From: Chitinophaga sp. CF118
GTDB taxonomy: Bacteria > Bacteroidota > Bacteroidia > Chitinophagales > Chitinophagaceae
Assembly: GCF_900112615.1 (NCBI RefSeq)
Contig: NZ_FOMK01000001.1
Coordinates: 1,922,001-1,986,000 of the forward strand
Direction: 5' to 3'
Length of the DNA stretch: 64,000 nucleotides
Shown: piece after piece, positions 8,540 to 17,488 of the stretch
Numbering within the stretch: the stretch's first letter is position 1
Layout: the number at the start of each line of letters is the position of its first letter
Program-made: the position numbers and the translations under genes
Notes under the pieces: generated by a model
What the model was told of the DNA's origin: nothing
Databases searched by the model: none
What the model saw: the letters and a program-made list of their open reading frames with translations, nothing else

Positions 8540-11038
8540 TCAAAATGGTACTATTGCTTTCACACTAAAGTTCCTTCCGATATTATAAATACCGGAACGC
8601 CCGTTCGGCGATGCCGCATAATATTCAAAGTATTTTAACCTGTTCATATTCGCCTGGTAGGCTGTGTTAAACACATTATCCAGCTGCAGGAATAACTCAC
8701 AAATAGTTTTACCTTCTTTACCGGTAAGCGTTGTACCGGCTCCCAGATTGAATAAAGTATACCCCGGTGTAAAGGTTTCAGTATGATCCACTCCGTAAAA
8801 ATGCGATTGATCAGCAAGTGCATCCACTTCCGCTCTTCCATATATCTTTGAGAAGATCCCATAACTTCCATTCAACACAGCCCGCAATTCCGAACGTATA
8901 TGCAATGGTGGAATGAATGGCAGATAACGGGCTTCATCCCCATTCTTTTTTATCAATGCATCATTTTTATTAAGCCCTTCAGTATAAGCCACACTATTAT
9001 TCAGCGTTAACCATTTAATACTACGCGGATGCAGATTAATACTTACTTCCGCTCCATACAACTGTGCTTTTGATTGCTGATATTTATAAGTGGCATTCCC
9101 TGGAACAATTACCACTGGCTGTCCATTATTATCATACAACAACGATTGGTAAATGTAATTTTCTATCTGGTTATTGAACAGTTCTACACTGATATCCAGG
9201 TCTTTCAGATAAGCAAGGAAACCAATATCTTCCTGCAAACTAAACTCCGGCTTAAAGTTGCGGTTACCCAGATAAACAATATGCGCTCCCGGATCAAGAC
9301 CATTAGAACCGATCTCAGTTATATTAGGTGCACGGTATCCTCTGGCAACATTTGCCTTCAGCAATACCCGCTCACTAATATTATAAGTCACACCTGCACT
9401 CCCTGATATCCCGCTGTATTGATGAGTAAATGAAGGGAACTGTAAGTGTGCTCCCGCTGTATCAGGTAGCAAAACCTTCTTCTCAAAACCATTGGACGCA
9501 TTAGGCCCTACATAAAAATCATCCCAGTGGATATGCCGGTTGTCATATCTCAATCCCCCGGAAATATCCACTTTACCGAAAGATTTCTTTGCAAAGAAAA
9601 AGCCGCCTATATCAAACAGGTTATAGTCTGGGATGGGGAAATCTGTAGCATTTTTACTTTTATTTACCTGGTACATACCATTCACTCCAATGGTCGTTTC
9701 AATTCCCTGCCATACAGGAAAGTTATAACGAACATCATAATTAATGGTATTCAATACTACATCCAGTCCGGGCTGCGCAGGAACGGTAGGATGATTATAT
9801 TCCTGCCTGATGCTCTGCTGAAAACCTAAGGTGGTATTTATTTCTCCTTCGCCCATCTTGAACCGGCTGTGGTTGTATACCCTGTAATGTTGTATATGCT
9901 GATGTAAAGGATTGATGGTGTATGAGTTTAATAAATTATCTGGTACAATGGGGCGATTCTTCAGATCATCTTCTGCCGCTTCATATATTTGTCGTGTAAA
10001 CTTGCGGGTTAAAGAATCCCTGCTGCCATCTGGTATTTCCTGTTCATTATCATACATGGTAGCGCCCCATTGTGTATAGCCCCATGACTTATCCACACGT
10101 GCCATAGCGGAAAGGTTATATTCCCTGAAAGCAGTACCATATACCAGTCCGTCTACCTTATTACGATAATTATGCGCCATTTTCCCGGAAGCCCTGAATG
10201 CATATTTCCAGTCATTCTTCCGGTAGGATAATCCGATGGAAGAAGCCGCCATACCATTATTAGTATGATAATCTACCAGGAAACTTCCTTTTATTTTCCC
10301 TTCCTCACCTACAGGAATATCAGGGATCATATTAATTACTCCCGCCAATGCATCTGATCCATAAGTAAGGCTGGCGGGCCCTTTCACCACTTCTGCCCGG
10401 CCGATACCATATTGATCCACTTCAATGCCATGTTCATCTCCCCATTGCTGACCTTCCTGTCTTACCCCGTCATACAGCGTCAATACCCGGTTATAGCCCA
10501 GTCCCCGTATAAACGGTTTCGAAATATTTGGCCCCGTAGTCACGGCGCTAACACCTGGAATACCTTTTATGATCGCATCTATAATATTGTTATTCACATT
10601 CATGTTCATCTCCCTTTTCCCGATAGTTGCAATGGGGATAGGATTTTTCCGCACCACAGTGGCACGGGATACGCCTGTAACGACTACCTCGTTCAGCCTG
10701 GACAGATCTTCTTTCAGGCTAAAGTTCAGTGTCAGCGTTTGTCCGGGAGCAATAGTTGCCTTCACATGCTCCGTCTGGTAGCCCAACATGAACACCGTCA
10801 GCTCATATGTACCAGCAGAGACATCCTTAATAATAAATTCTCCGGATGCATTGGAAGTGGCTTCATTAGTACGCTTAACAATAAAGACGTTGGCAAATTC
10901 AACCGGCTGTCCGGCAGCAGTGATTTTTCCGCGGATTACACCCTGTTGACCAAACACCTTTCCTGAAAAGAAGAATAGAAAGCCGATTATACAGAAGCCC
11001 GGTATCGACCTCCGGACTAGAGTAGAAGTATCGTTCAT
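8540..11038 (-). CDS. TonB-dependent receptor with carboxypeptidase-regulatory-like N-terminal domain
   Basis: This is an 832-residue outer-membrane receptor for energised uptake. After a signal segment (about residues 12-30, ending FGQQ) comes a CarboxypepD_reg-like domain (about 32-110, GVIRGKITAAGQPVEFANVFI). A plug domain with EVVVTGVSRATVVRKNPIP and GSDALAGVINMI follows, then a 22-strand-type barrel ending in NFSVKAIVPF with a terminal Phe. The plug loop EGQQWGDEHGIEVDQ is acidic and contains His, which would suit a metal or metallophore ligand, but this is inference. The neighbouring divergent SCO and Fur-family genes support a metal role. The substrate is not determined. Confidence 0.9.
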   Translation of the reverse strand: MNDTSTLVRRSIPGFCIIGFLFFFSGKVFGQQGVIRGKITAAGQPVEFANVFIVKRTNEATSNASGEFIIKDVSAGTYELTVFMLGYQTEHVKATIAPGQTLTLNFSLKEDLSRLNEVVVTGVSRATVVRKNPIPIATIGKREMNMNVNNNIIDAIIKGIPGVSAVTTGPNISKPFIRGLGYNRVLTLYDGVRQEGQQWGDEHGIEVDQYGIGRAEVVKGPASLTYGSDALAGVINMIPDIPVGEEGKIKGSFLVDYHTNNGMAASSIGLSYRKNDWKYAFRASGKMAHNYRNKVDGLVYGTAFREYNLSAMARVDKSWGYTQWGATMYDNEQEIPDGSRDSLTRKFTRQIYEAAEDDLKNRPIVPDNLLNSYTINPLHQHIQHYRVYNHSRFKMGEGEINTTLGFQQSIRQEYNHPTVPAQPGLDVVLNTINYDVRYNFPVWQGIETTIGVNGMYQVNKSKNATDFPIPDYNLFDIGGFFFAKKSFGKVDISGGLRYDNRHIHWDDFYVGPNASNGFEKKVLLPDTAGAHLQFPSFTHQYSGISGSAGVTYNISERVLLKANVARGYRAPNITEIGSNGLDPGAHIVYLGNRNFKPEFSLQEDIGFLAYLKDLDISVELFNNQIENYIYQSLLYDNNGQPVVIVPGNATYKYQQSKAQLYGAEVSINLHPRSIKWLTLNNSVAYTEGLNKNDALIKKNGDEARYLPFIPPLHIRSELRAVLNGSYGIFSKIYGRAEVDALADQSHFYGVDHTETFTPGYTLFNLGAGTTLTGKEGKTICELFLQLDNVFNTAYQANMNRLKYFEYYAASPNGRSGIYNIGRNFSVKAIVPF

Positions 11039-11303
11039 TTAAATATCTTTTTTGCGAATGTATTTTCATTATTTCATTAATCAATAATTATTTTTTAGTC
11101 AAGCCTAAATATAATGTTACTTTTCTACTACTGGAAAGTGAATACAGGCTAATAATTATCTTTTGTAGAAACAATGTTGAGTTGATGAAGAACTCCCCAT
11201 AATTGTGGAGTTCCCTACAAATATACACATTTATGCAACATTGATGCATAAATATAATTAGCTAATTGTGTACTACCTTTGTAAAGAATTAATGATTGGC
11301 GAT
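11039..11303. promoter_or_regulatory. Divergent TonB receptor / SCO control region with a Fur-box-like palindrome
   Basis: A perfect inverted repeat ATTTATGCA/TGCATAAAT (11229-11237 and 11245-11253, 7-bp spacer) lies about 50 bp before the SCO start. A second, near-perfect repeat GAACTCCCCA/TGTGGAGTTC is at 11190-11213. TACCTTTG at 11274-11281 matches the Bacteroidota -7 element TAnnTTTG for the rightward genes. TATATTTA on the minus strand (11106-11113) is a weaker match for the receptor gene. Since a Fur-family regulator is encoded two genes downstream, the first palindrome is a plausible operator; that is inference. Confidence 0.5.
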
Positions 11304-11930
11304 ATGTCTAAAAAGATCGTTTTCTATATAGTTTTCTTTGTGTTATTGGGTATAGCCTTCCTTGGCTACTCGGGATATGTTATTAAATCAGAACAGGGTA
11401 CTTTTTTCGGCAAAGAAAAATTGCCTGTGCTGGGAACCAACGGGCACTTCATTGGCGGATTCTCTTTCATAAACCAGGAAGGACGTACAATTACCAATAA
11501 TGATGTAAAAGGGAAAATTTATGTGGCAGAATATTTTTTCACCACGTGTACAGGTATTTGTCCTAAAATGAATGCCAACATGCAGAAAGTATATGCCATT
11601 TACAAAAATGTGCCAGATTTCCGCATCTTATCACATACTGTAGATCCTGAAAATGACAGTGTACCTGTATTGAAGAAATATGCTGCTTTACATGGAGCCG
11701 ATCCGAAAAACTGGTGGTTCCTGACAGGTACGAAGAAAGAATTATACAGCCTTGCTCGGCAGGGATACCTGGTAGATGATGGTACCTATAGTGGTGATGA
11801 AGATTTTGTACATACCCAATGGTTTGCACTAGTGGATGGAGAAGGACGTGTAAGAGGATTGTATGAAGGCACCAAGCAACCTGATATCGATAAACTAATT
11901 TCCGATATTGATCGCCTGCTTAAAGAATAG
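11304..11930 (+). CDS. SCO1/SenC family copper-binding protein
   Basis: SCO proteins deliver copper to, or act as thiol reductases for, cytochrome oxidase. The protein has one N-terminal membrane anchor (KIVFYIVFFVLLGIAFLGYSGYV) and a thioredoxin-like domain. The copper-site pair is CTGICP (CxxxC) with the distant His in DFVHTQWF. The reading frame opens further upstream at a GTG (11268), but the ATG at 11304 (MSKKIVF) or 11292 is more likely, because TACCTTTG at 11274-11281 looks like the promoter. The Fur-family gene follows after 29 bp, probably in the same transcript. Confidence 0.9.
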   Translation: MSKKIVFYIVFFVLLGIAFLGYSGYVIKSEQGTFFGKEKLPVLGTNGHFIGGFSFINQEGRTITNNDVKGKIYVAEYFFTTCTGICPKMNANMQKVYAIYKNVPDFRILSHTVDPENDSVPVLKKYAALHGADPKNWWFLTGTKKELYSLARQGYLVDDGTYSGDEDFVHTQWFALVDGEGRVRGLYEGTKQPDIDKLISDIDRLLKE

Positions 11931-11959
11931 TAAAATAATAATATCAGCATATAAGCATC

Positions 11960-12388
11960 ATGGGCAACAAAACTAAAGCAAGTATTACAGATATGCTCAG
12001 AGCCAGTAATCTCAGCATAACCGATACGCGTGTGAAAATACTGGAACTGTTCATGGACAGCAATGGCGCACTGGAACATAGCAGTTTTGAGAAATTGGCC
12101 GGTCATAGTTTTGACAGGGTAACCGTTTATCGCACATTACAAACTTTCCTGGATAAGGGAATCATTCATAGCATTCCTACTACAGACACTTCTATACGTT
12201 ACGCACTCTGCAAATCAGATTGTTCAGAACATGATCATCACGATCATCACATTCATTTCAAATGTGAGGAGTGTGGCAATACGATCTGCCTTGATGATAC
12301 CAATATTCCGGAAATACATCTGCCAAAAGGATATGCAGCACACAATATAGATGTTGTGGTAAGCGGGGTCTGTAAACAGTGTAAATAA
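11960..12388 (+). CDS. Fur family transcriptional regulator (Zur-like)
   Basis: The 142-residue protein is a metal-dependent repressor of the Fur family. A winged-helix domain occupies about residues 8-80, with FDRVTVYRTLQTFLDKGIIHSI as the recognition helix region. The C-terminal domain has a His-rich segment (EHDHHDHHIHFKCEEC) and two CxxC pairs, CEEC and CKQC, which make the structural zinc site. Whether it senses Zn, Fe or peroxide cannot be settled from sequence; the two CxxC pairs occur in Zur and PerR types alike. It lies downstream of the SCO gene and near the divergent TonB receptor, which it may control. Confidence 0.9.
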   Translation: MGNKTKASITDMLRASNLSITDTRVKILELFMDSNGALEHSSFEKLAGHSFDRVTVYRTLQTFLDKGIIHSIPTTDTSIRYALCKSDCSEHDHHDHHIHFKCEECGNTICLDDTNIPEIHLPKGYAAHNIDVVVSGVCKQCK

Positions 12389-12391
12389 TGT

Positions 12392-12443
12392 TATTCTTTA
12401 AAAAGCAAAAGCTCCGTACGGAGCTTTTGCTTTTTAAAGAATA
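12392..12443. terminator. 52-bp perfect palindrome, terminator after the Fur-family gene
   Basis: The sequence is a perfect inverted repeat with 26-base arms and its centre between 12417 and 12418. The core is AAAGCTCCGTACGGAGCTTT, flanked by matching A- and T-tracts, so it can end transcription in both directions. It begins four bases after the Fur-family stop codon. Confidence 0.85.
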
Positions 12444-12498
12444 TTTTCGCGTTTATAACTACGTTAAAGAAAATGTTTCCTTTAAAGTAGTTGACCTC

Positions 12499-12534
12499 AG
12501 CTAAAAAAAATAAACCGAAGTACCTTTTTTAGCT
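12499..12534. terminator. Terminator of the M3 peptidase gene
   Basis: Inverted repeat AGCTAAAAAA/TTTTTTAGCT (12499-12508 and 12525-12534), 20 bp beyond the stop codon of the leftward peptidase gene. A second inverted repeat (12457-12469 and 12480-12492, one mismatch) lies between it and the Fur-gene terminator. Confidence 0.6.
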
Positions 12535-12553
12535 GGCATCACAATTAAATATG

Positions 12554-14278
12554 TTAGCTGATCTTATCAATTTCCTGCTGAACAAAAGTAGCCAGTTCTT
12601 TTACGTATGCCGGTGAGAAGTCAAATCTGATACCAGCGGCCGCATACAACTCTGGCAAAGTACGTGTACTTCCCAGACTCAATGCTTTCACATAATTATC
12701 GAGGGCCTGTTGTTTATTCTCTTTATACTGCTTCCACATAGCAATAGCACCTAATTGTGCAATCCCGTATTCTATATAATAGAATGGAACTTCAAACAGG
12801 TGTAACTGCCGTTGCCAACTGATAGCACGATAGTTTTCCCATCCGGTCCAATCCACTACAGAAGTAGAGAAATCATTCAGGATGTTTACCCAGTTAGTAG
12901 TGCGTTCTTCTACCGTATGTTGCGGATGCTCATATACCCAATGCTGGAATTTATCTATGGTTGCAATCCATGGGAATATAGAGATGGAACGTTCCAGTTG
13001 TTGCAATTTGGCCCTGCGCAATTCTTCTGCATCCTTGAAATAAATGTCCCAGTGGTCCATTGTGAACAGCTCCATACTCATACTGGCCACTTCTGCTATT
13101 TCCATCGGGTATTCCTTAAATGCACTCAGTGGCAGGTGATGACTTAAAAAAGAATGTACCGCATGACCACCTTCGTGTACCATGGTTGTAAGGTCTTTCA
13201 TTTGCCCCGCAGCATTCATGAAAATGAATGGAACACCTGTTTCAGCCAGCGGACAATTGTAACCACCGGGCGCTTTCCCTTTCCGGCTATCCAGATCCAG
13301 GCGACCCATTTGCTGCATTACACGCAGGCAGTTCCCAAAGAAGGGACCTAGTTTGTCAAAGGTTTCAATAGCCTTATTTACCAGCTCTTCGCCTGTATGG
13401 AAGGGTTCCAGTGGTTTTACACCAGCAGGTTCTGCTTCTGTATCCCAGGGCTTCAGCACTTCCAGTCCCAGTTTCTGGCGTTGCTTTTCCTGTAATGTTT
13501 TTACCAGTGGGATAATATGTTCTTTGATGGCGGCATGAAACTGAAAACAATCCTCTTTGGTGTAATCAAAGCGTTTCAGTTCTTCAAACTTATAATCGCG
13601 ATAATTTGCAAATCCTGCATTTTTTGCGACCTGATCTCTTTTTTCAACCAGTTTAGTATAAAGATTGTCTAAAGTAGTTTTATCCTCCAAACGGCGGGCA
13701 GCATTTTTACCAAACACCTCTTCCCTTAATGCGCGATCGCTGCTTTCAAGGAATTTTGCAGCCTGCTGCAAAGTGTATTCCTGCCCGTTTACACTGATAG
13801 TCATTTTACCTGCAATGGCACCATATTGCTGAGACATCACACTCAATTCCGCTTGCAGGGGAACATTCTCTTCCCGGAATAATTTCACCTGGTTCCGGAC
13901 ACTACGCAGGTAGGTATTATATAATTCCTGGTCTAAATCCCTTAACCATTCAGAGGCCAGCAGTTTCTTATTCAGGGCATCTGAATAAGGTCTCAGTTTC
14001 GGCTCTATCTCCATACAAAAGTAGGTGAAGGCTTCTTCCAGTACTTTATCCGTGGTATCGCAGGTCATGCGGATCTGGCGCCAGCAGGCATCTTCACTTA
14101 TTACAGCTTCAAGCTCACTGACATCTTTTAACCATTGTTCCAGCGCTGCTACATTGTCTACCGGTCTTTGCTGCAGTTCCTCAAAATAAGGCTGTAAGGC
14201 ATCCCAGGTAGTGATTGTAAAATTCTCCGGCAATAAGGTCCGGGGCTGTTTCTCAATATTTGCGTCTAATGTCTTCAT
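12554..14278 (-). CDS. M3 family oligoendopeptidase (PepF-like)
   Basis: This is a cytoplasmic zinc metallopeptidase that degrades short peptides. The catalytic motif MVHEGGHAVHSF (HExxH) is at about residue 369, and the third ligand lies in EIAEVASMSMEL about 25 residues later. The N-terminal part is helical, with the LFREENVPLQAELSVMSQQYG block seen in oligoendopeptidase F proteins. There is no signal peptide. At 574 aa the length is normal for the family. The gene is monocistronic between a terminator on its 3' side and a repeat-containing intergenic region on its 5' side. Confidence 0.92.
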   Translation of the reverse strand: MKTLDANIEKQPRTLLPENFTITTWDALQPYFEELQQRPVDNVAALEQWLKDVSELEAVISEDACWRQIRMTCDTTDKVLEEAFTYFCMEIEPKLRPYSDALNKKLLASEWLRDLDQELYNTYLRSVRNQVKLFREENVPLQAELSVMSQQYGAIAGKMTISVNGQEYTLQQAAKFLESSDRALREEVFGKNAARRLEDKTTLDNLYTKLVEKRDQVAKNAGFANYRDYKFEELKRFDYTKEDCFQFHAAIKEHIIPLVKTLQEKQRQKLGLEVLKPWDTEAEPAGVKPLEPFHTGEELVNKAIETFDKLGPFFGNCLRVMQQMGRLDLDSRKGKAPGGYNCPLAETGVPFIFMNAAGQMKDLTTMVHEGGHAVHSFLSHHLPLSAFKEYPMEIAEVASMSMELFTMDHWDIYFKDAEELRRAKLQQLERSISIFPWIATIDKFQHWVYEHPQHTVEERTTNWVNILNDFSTSVVDWTGWENYRAISWQRQLHLFEVPFYYIEYGIAQLGAIAMWKQYKENKQQALDNYVKALSLGSTRTLPELYAAAGIRFDFSPAYVKELATFVQQEIDKIS

Positions 14279-14723
14279 TATACTAAAATAAGAAATTATG
14301 AATCAATCAGGATGAATGAAAAGGGTCTGCCTCCACATTTTCTCCTATAATATGTTGTTAAAATTATGGGCACGTGACCCTTTACGGATAGATGCAGATA
14401 AATCCCAAGGTGGGTGAATAACTCCTATGGTCATTTCCTGATAAGCCCCTTAAAGGTTAGATAAAACTTAAACAATGCGGGTATTAAGCATATACAAAGC
14501 ATATCTTTAGAAGTATGCTTCATTTATGCTTTATATATGCTTCACATATGCTTTATATATGCTTTATCTCTCTGTATATGAGCATGGCAGGGCCTTTCCA
14601 GCGATTTAAAAACACTGTTTTAAGGGTATTTTACAGCTATTTCGGACATGTTTAAATGCAAATGCCTGATGCACAACGCAAATCGCGTCAGGCATCAGGC
14701 ATATACATTTAAATATCCTGCTA
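14279..14723. repeat. Intergenic region with five 11-bp tandem repeats
   Basis: No gene is visible. Five contiguous 11-bp units of the form TATGCTTyAyA run from 14514 to 14568 (starts at 14514, 14525, 14536, 14547 and 14558). Two reverse-oriented copies (AAGCATATAC, AAAGCATAT) lie at 14486-14504, so the block can fold back on itself. The right end (14651-14713) is a separate long inverted repeat that serves as the terminator of the next gene. Confidence 0.75.
14651..14713 (-). terminator. Terminator of the DUF5606 gene
   Basis: Arms TGCCTGATGC (14663-14672) and GCATCAGGCA (14692-14701) pair perfectly. The outer arms TTTAAATG and CATTTAAA (14651-14658, 14706-14713) extend the stem past a small internal loop. 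It begins 11 bp after the leftward gene's stop codon. Confidence 0.7.
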
Positions 14724-15365
14724 CTATTCTTCTGTTTTCTTCTTCTTAACTACTTTCTTCTTTGGCTCTTCTTCAGCTACAGAAGCGTCTTCCTTTTTAG
14801 CTTTTGCTTTCTTAGGAGCTTTCTCTGCTGCGGCTTCACCTTCAGCTGCGGGAGCTTCTTCGTCCTTCGCGGCTTTTTTAGGTTTTGCTGCCTTCTTTGC
14901 TGCTTTTTCGCCAGTGGCTTCAGGTGCACCTACTTCAGCAACTTCCGCTACTGCTTCCAGCCCCTCTTCAGCTACTTCATCAAATCTCAGCAAATCATTT
15001 GCTTTAAGAACTACATACCACTTTACCATCTTCTTCATATCACTAACGTATACCCTCTCCTCATCGAAAGAAGGAAATACACTCTTGAAGTAAGTTTTGA
15101 CAGCATTATTATCAGCTTTGGCATCTAGCGGGGCTGTTTTCGCTTCCTGATCCTGCATGGCTTTAAAAACCTCTGACAGATTCACATTCTCGCCTGTGGT
15201 AAATACTTCAATACTTTCCAACGGGGTAAAATTATGGACGCGTGAGCTCACAAACCGGGTGCTCTTGTCTTCCAGAGATCTTACGATAGCACCATCCTGT
15301 TTGCTGGCAATCAATTGAAACAAACCACCCAAACCGGTTACTGCAACTATTTCTCTATACTGCAT
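14724..15365 (-). CDS. DUF5606 domain protein with Lys/Ala/Glu-rich tail
   Basis: The N-terminal ~140 residues from MQYREIVAVTGLGGLFQLIA match the DUF5606 family found across Bacteroidota; its function is unknown. The domain includes GAIVRSLEDKSTRFVSSRVHNFTPLESIEVFTT. The C-terminal ~75 residues are low complexity (repeated KAAKK, AAEGEAA and KKVVKKKK), probably disordered and basic at the very end, which could bind nucleic acid. The frame continues upstream to an ATG at 15407, but the internal ATG at 15365 matches the family start. The gene is followed by a strong hairpin terminator. Confidence 0.85.
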   Translation of the reverse strand: MQYREIVAVTGLGGLFQLIASKQDGAIVRSLEDKSTRFVSSRVHNFTPLESIEVFTTGENVNLSEVFKAMQDQEAKTAPLDAKADNNAVKTYFKSVFPSFDEERVYVSDMKKMVKWYVVLKANDLLRFDEVAEEGLEAVAEVAEVGAPEATGEKAAKKAAKPKKAAKDEEAPAAEGEAAAEKAPKKAKAKKEDASVAEEEPKKKVVKKKKTEE

Positions 15366-15547
15366 GTTCAAATTTTTAGGAAGGCAAATATAAAAAATCG
15401 TTTTCATCCGACAAATTGATGATTTGCCCGAATTAGCTTATAATGAGGGATAAGGTCACTTATTCGATAATTAATTCAAAATGACCCAATTAAATAATTT
15501 ATCATTTTTAATTGACACTGGCAACCAACATCTTTTGACAAAAGCAA

Positions 15548-17365
15548 CTAGTTCATCCTTTTTGCCAACACCAATGGCAGTTTCCAGCGTTTTACCCGTC
15601 CTTCGAGGTTAAACATTTCTATAAAAACTATATATATACCAGTGGTTAGCGTCTTATTGGCTTCCCCTAATCCATCCCATATCATTTGTCCCTTCACTGC
15701 CAGTAAAATATTATGCTGCAAGTACCGTACCGGCCTTCCCGCAGCATCATAAATGGTAATATTAGCTACATAACCGGGTGAAGGTAGTTCATATCGAATT
15801 ACAGTAACATCATCTGTTCCGTCATTGTCAGGAGAGAAAACTTCCGGAGTGATCGTGAGCTCCCCCGGTACTCCTGGTAACTGCAATCCCTGGGAGTTGG
15901 CAAAACCAGGAGTAGCAAAACCCGCCGTAGCTGCCGCTGAATGCCAGTTTTGCGGGTCCTGGGTGGGTAGCCCGGCATCCAGCCGTTCCAGTGATACTCC
16001 TTTAGTATGGTCTGCCAGTGCAAAATGCATCGAGTCAGTATAGTGAAACTCATCAACAACCTTTCCATCAGCCTTTGACAGCACAACCGTTCCTTCTTTA
16101 TTAATAAGCGCCGGAAGGCTCATCTTATAAATATGTTCCGGCTGCTGACAATTATATTGTATACATAATGATCCCGGGTCTGTTGTAAAAGCAGCATAGC
16201 CACCTGGAAATAATAATATTTCCTGTTTACTAAGTATTGCGGGAGCATCTGTTTCACCGTTTGATTTTCTTTTAGTGAGGTATAGCTTATCCAAACTTAC
16301 CGGCTGGGTTCCCCGATTATATAATTCAACAAATTCTGGTACTCCGCTGGCCGGATCATATAAAACTTCATTGATAACAAGATCATATATAGTATCCGCT
16401 TTATAATAAAGGAATGCCGTATCGAAAGATGTTATCATGTTTCCAGCCATGTCCCTGACACCTTTCACCTGAAGCCGGCAACTATCACCATTAGGGAAGG
16501 CACTATCCCAAAGCAGTTTTACACAATTGAGGGCACTGCTATCCTGCCAGATACGGGAAAGATGTCCACCAGTGCCCGTTATAAGGAAATGACCCTCCTG
16601 AGAAAGAGTATTGTTGTCCAGCGGCTCAGAGAAACAGATATTAAGCTCTCTATCGCCAATCAATTGTAATGACTGGAACCGGGGAGCAACGGTATCTTTA
16701 ATCGTATCCCTTACCAGGGAAGCTATTTCTACATCATCAAGGAAATGCTTTTCAAAGAAAGAGGCTGTAGATTGCCTGACAGCAAATCCCATGTAACCGG
16801 AAGTTGCTAAAGCAGTATCCTTCACAGTCCCTTCCAACACATACTTTTTACCGGTACCACTTTCATCTGTCCATAAAGACCATTCATTTTCTCCATTACA
16901 GACCACTTTTACTTTCAGCAAACTTGATGAGTGATCTGTAAGCCCGTCCCTGCCGTCAATGATCATCACAGGGTTAGTGGCGGCCCCTTTCCGGTACAGG
17001 CATACCTCATCTTTAGTATTACCGATACGTACAAAGTAACCCTTTATACTGGCCGATGTAAGCTCAGCAATATTAGCCGTTAGATATACATCCACATAAT
17101 TGAGGGAAGATGTATTAAAATCCAGCCGCATCCACCATTCCCAGCTACAGTTCCTGGCCAGGGAGGAAGGGGTGGAAAGATAAAAGCTGCTGCTGGCCTT
17201 CCGGGAATGGCTTTGTAAACGGCCTGCCTGTAGCTGCCAGGCGCTATCTGTGCCTTTCCAGACAGTAGCAGAGTCTATATGCGGATAACTAAAATGCTCC
17301 TGAATCTGAGCATATGAACTAACCACCTGCAGGAGCAGGCTGGCACAAACAATGGAAAATCGCAT
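15548..17365 (-). CDS. Secreted lamin-tail-domain protein with C-terminal gliding/FlgD-like Ig domain
   Basis: The 605-residue protein has a signal peptide (MRFSIVCASLLLQVVSSYAQ) and an N-terminal concanavalin-like region (about 20-215). A Big-like Ig domain follows (about 220-320, PRFQSLQLIGDRELNICFSEPLDN). A lamin-tail domain (about 325-445) has VINEVLYDPASGVPEFVELYNRG. The C-terminus, EVFSPDNDGTDDVTVIRYELP followed by TIYDAAGRPV, is the pattern of gliding-motility-associated or FlgD-like domains, often linked to type IX secretion or to the cell surface. The protein is probably exported. Its partner is unknown. It is transcribed divergently from asd, with only 123 bp between the two. Confidence 0.85.
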   Translation of the reverse strand: MRFSIVCASLLLQVVSSYAQIQEHFSYPHIDSATVWKGTDSAWQLQAGRLQSHSRKASSSFYLSTPSSLARNCSWEWWMRLDFNTSSLNYVDVYLTANIAELTSASIKGYFVRIGNTKDEVCLYRKGAATNPVMIIDGRDGLTDHSSSLLKVKVVCNGENEWSLWTDESGTGKKYVLEGTVKDTALATSGYMGFAVRQSTASFFEKHFLDDVEIASLVRDTIKDTVAPRFQSLQLIGDRELNICFSEPLDNNTLSQEGHFLITGTGGHLSRIWQDSSALNCVKLLWDSAFPNGDSCRLQVKGVRDMAGNMITSFDTAFLYYKADTIYDLVINEVLYDPASGVPEFVELYNRGTQPVSLDKLYLTKRKSNGETDAPAILSKQEILLFPGGYAAFTTDPGSLCIQYNCQQPEHIYKMSLPALINKEGTVVLSKADGKVVDEFHYTDSMHFALADHTKGVSLERLDAGLPTQDPQNWHSAAATAGFATPGFANSQGLQLPGVPGELTITPEVFSPDNDGTDDVTVIRYELPSPGYVANITIYDAAGRPVRYLQHNILLAVKGQMIWDGLGEANKTLTTGIYIVFIEMFNLEGRVKRWKLPLVLAKRMN

Positions 17366-17428
17366 TTTTTAAAAATTTGGGTTGGGAAAGACCTGAAATT
17401 AGTGAATTTCTATGATTCTGTGCACTGC

Positions 17429-17459
17429 ATTGAAAACCGCATTCGTTGTAGTAAATTTG
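17429..17459 (+). promoter_or_regulatory. Promoter of asd
   Basis: TTG at 17430-17432, a 19-bp spacer and TAAATTTG at 17452-17459 fit the Bacteroidota -33/-7 promoter consensus. The predicted transcript would start about 25 bp before the asd ATG. Confidence 0.65.
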
Positions 17460-17488
17460 CATTTCCAAAAATTTAAAATGTAAATACA

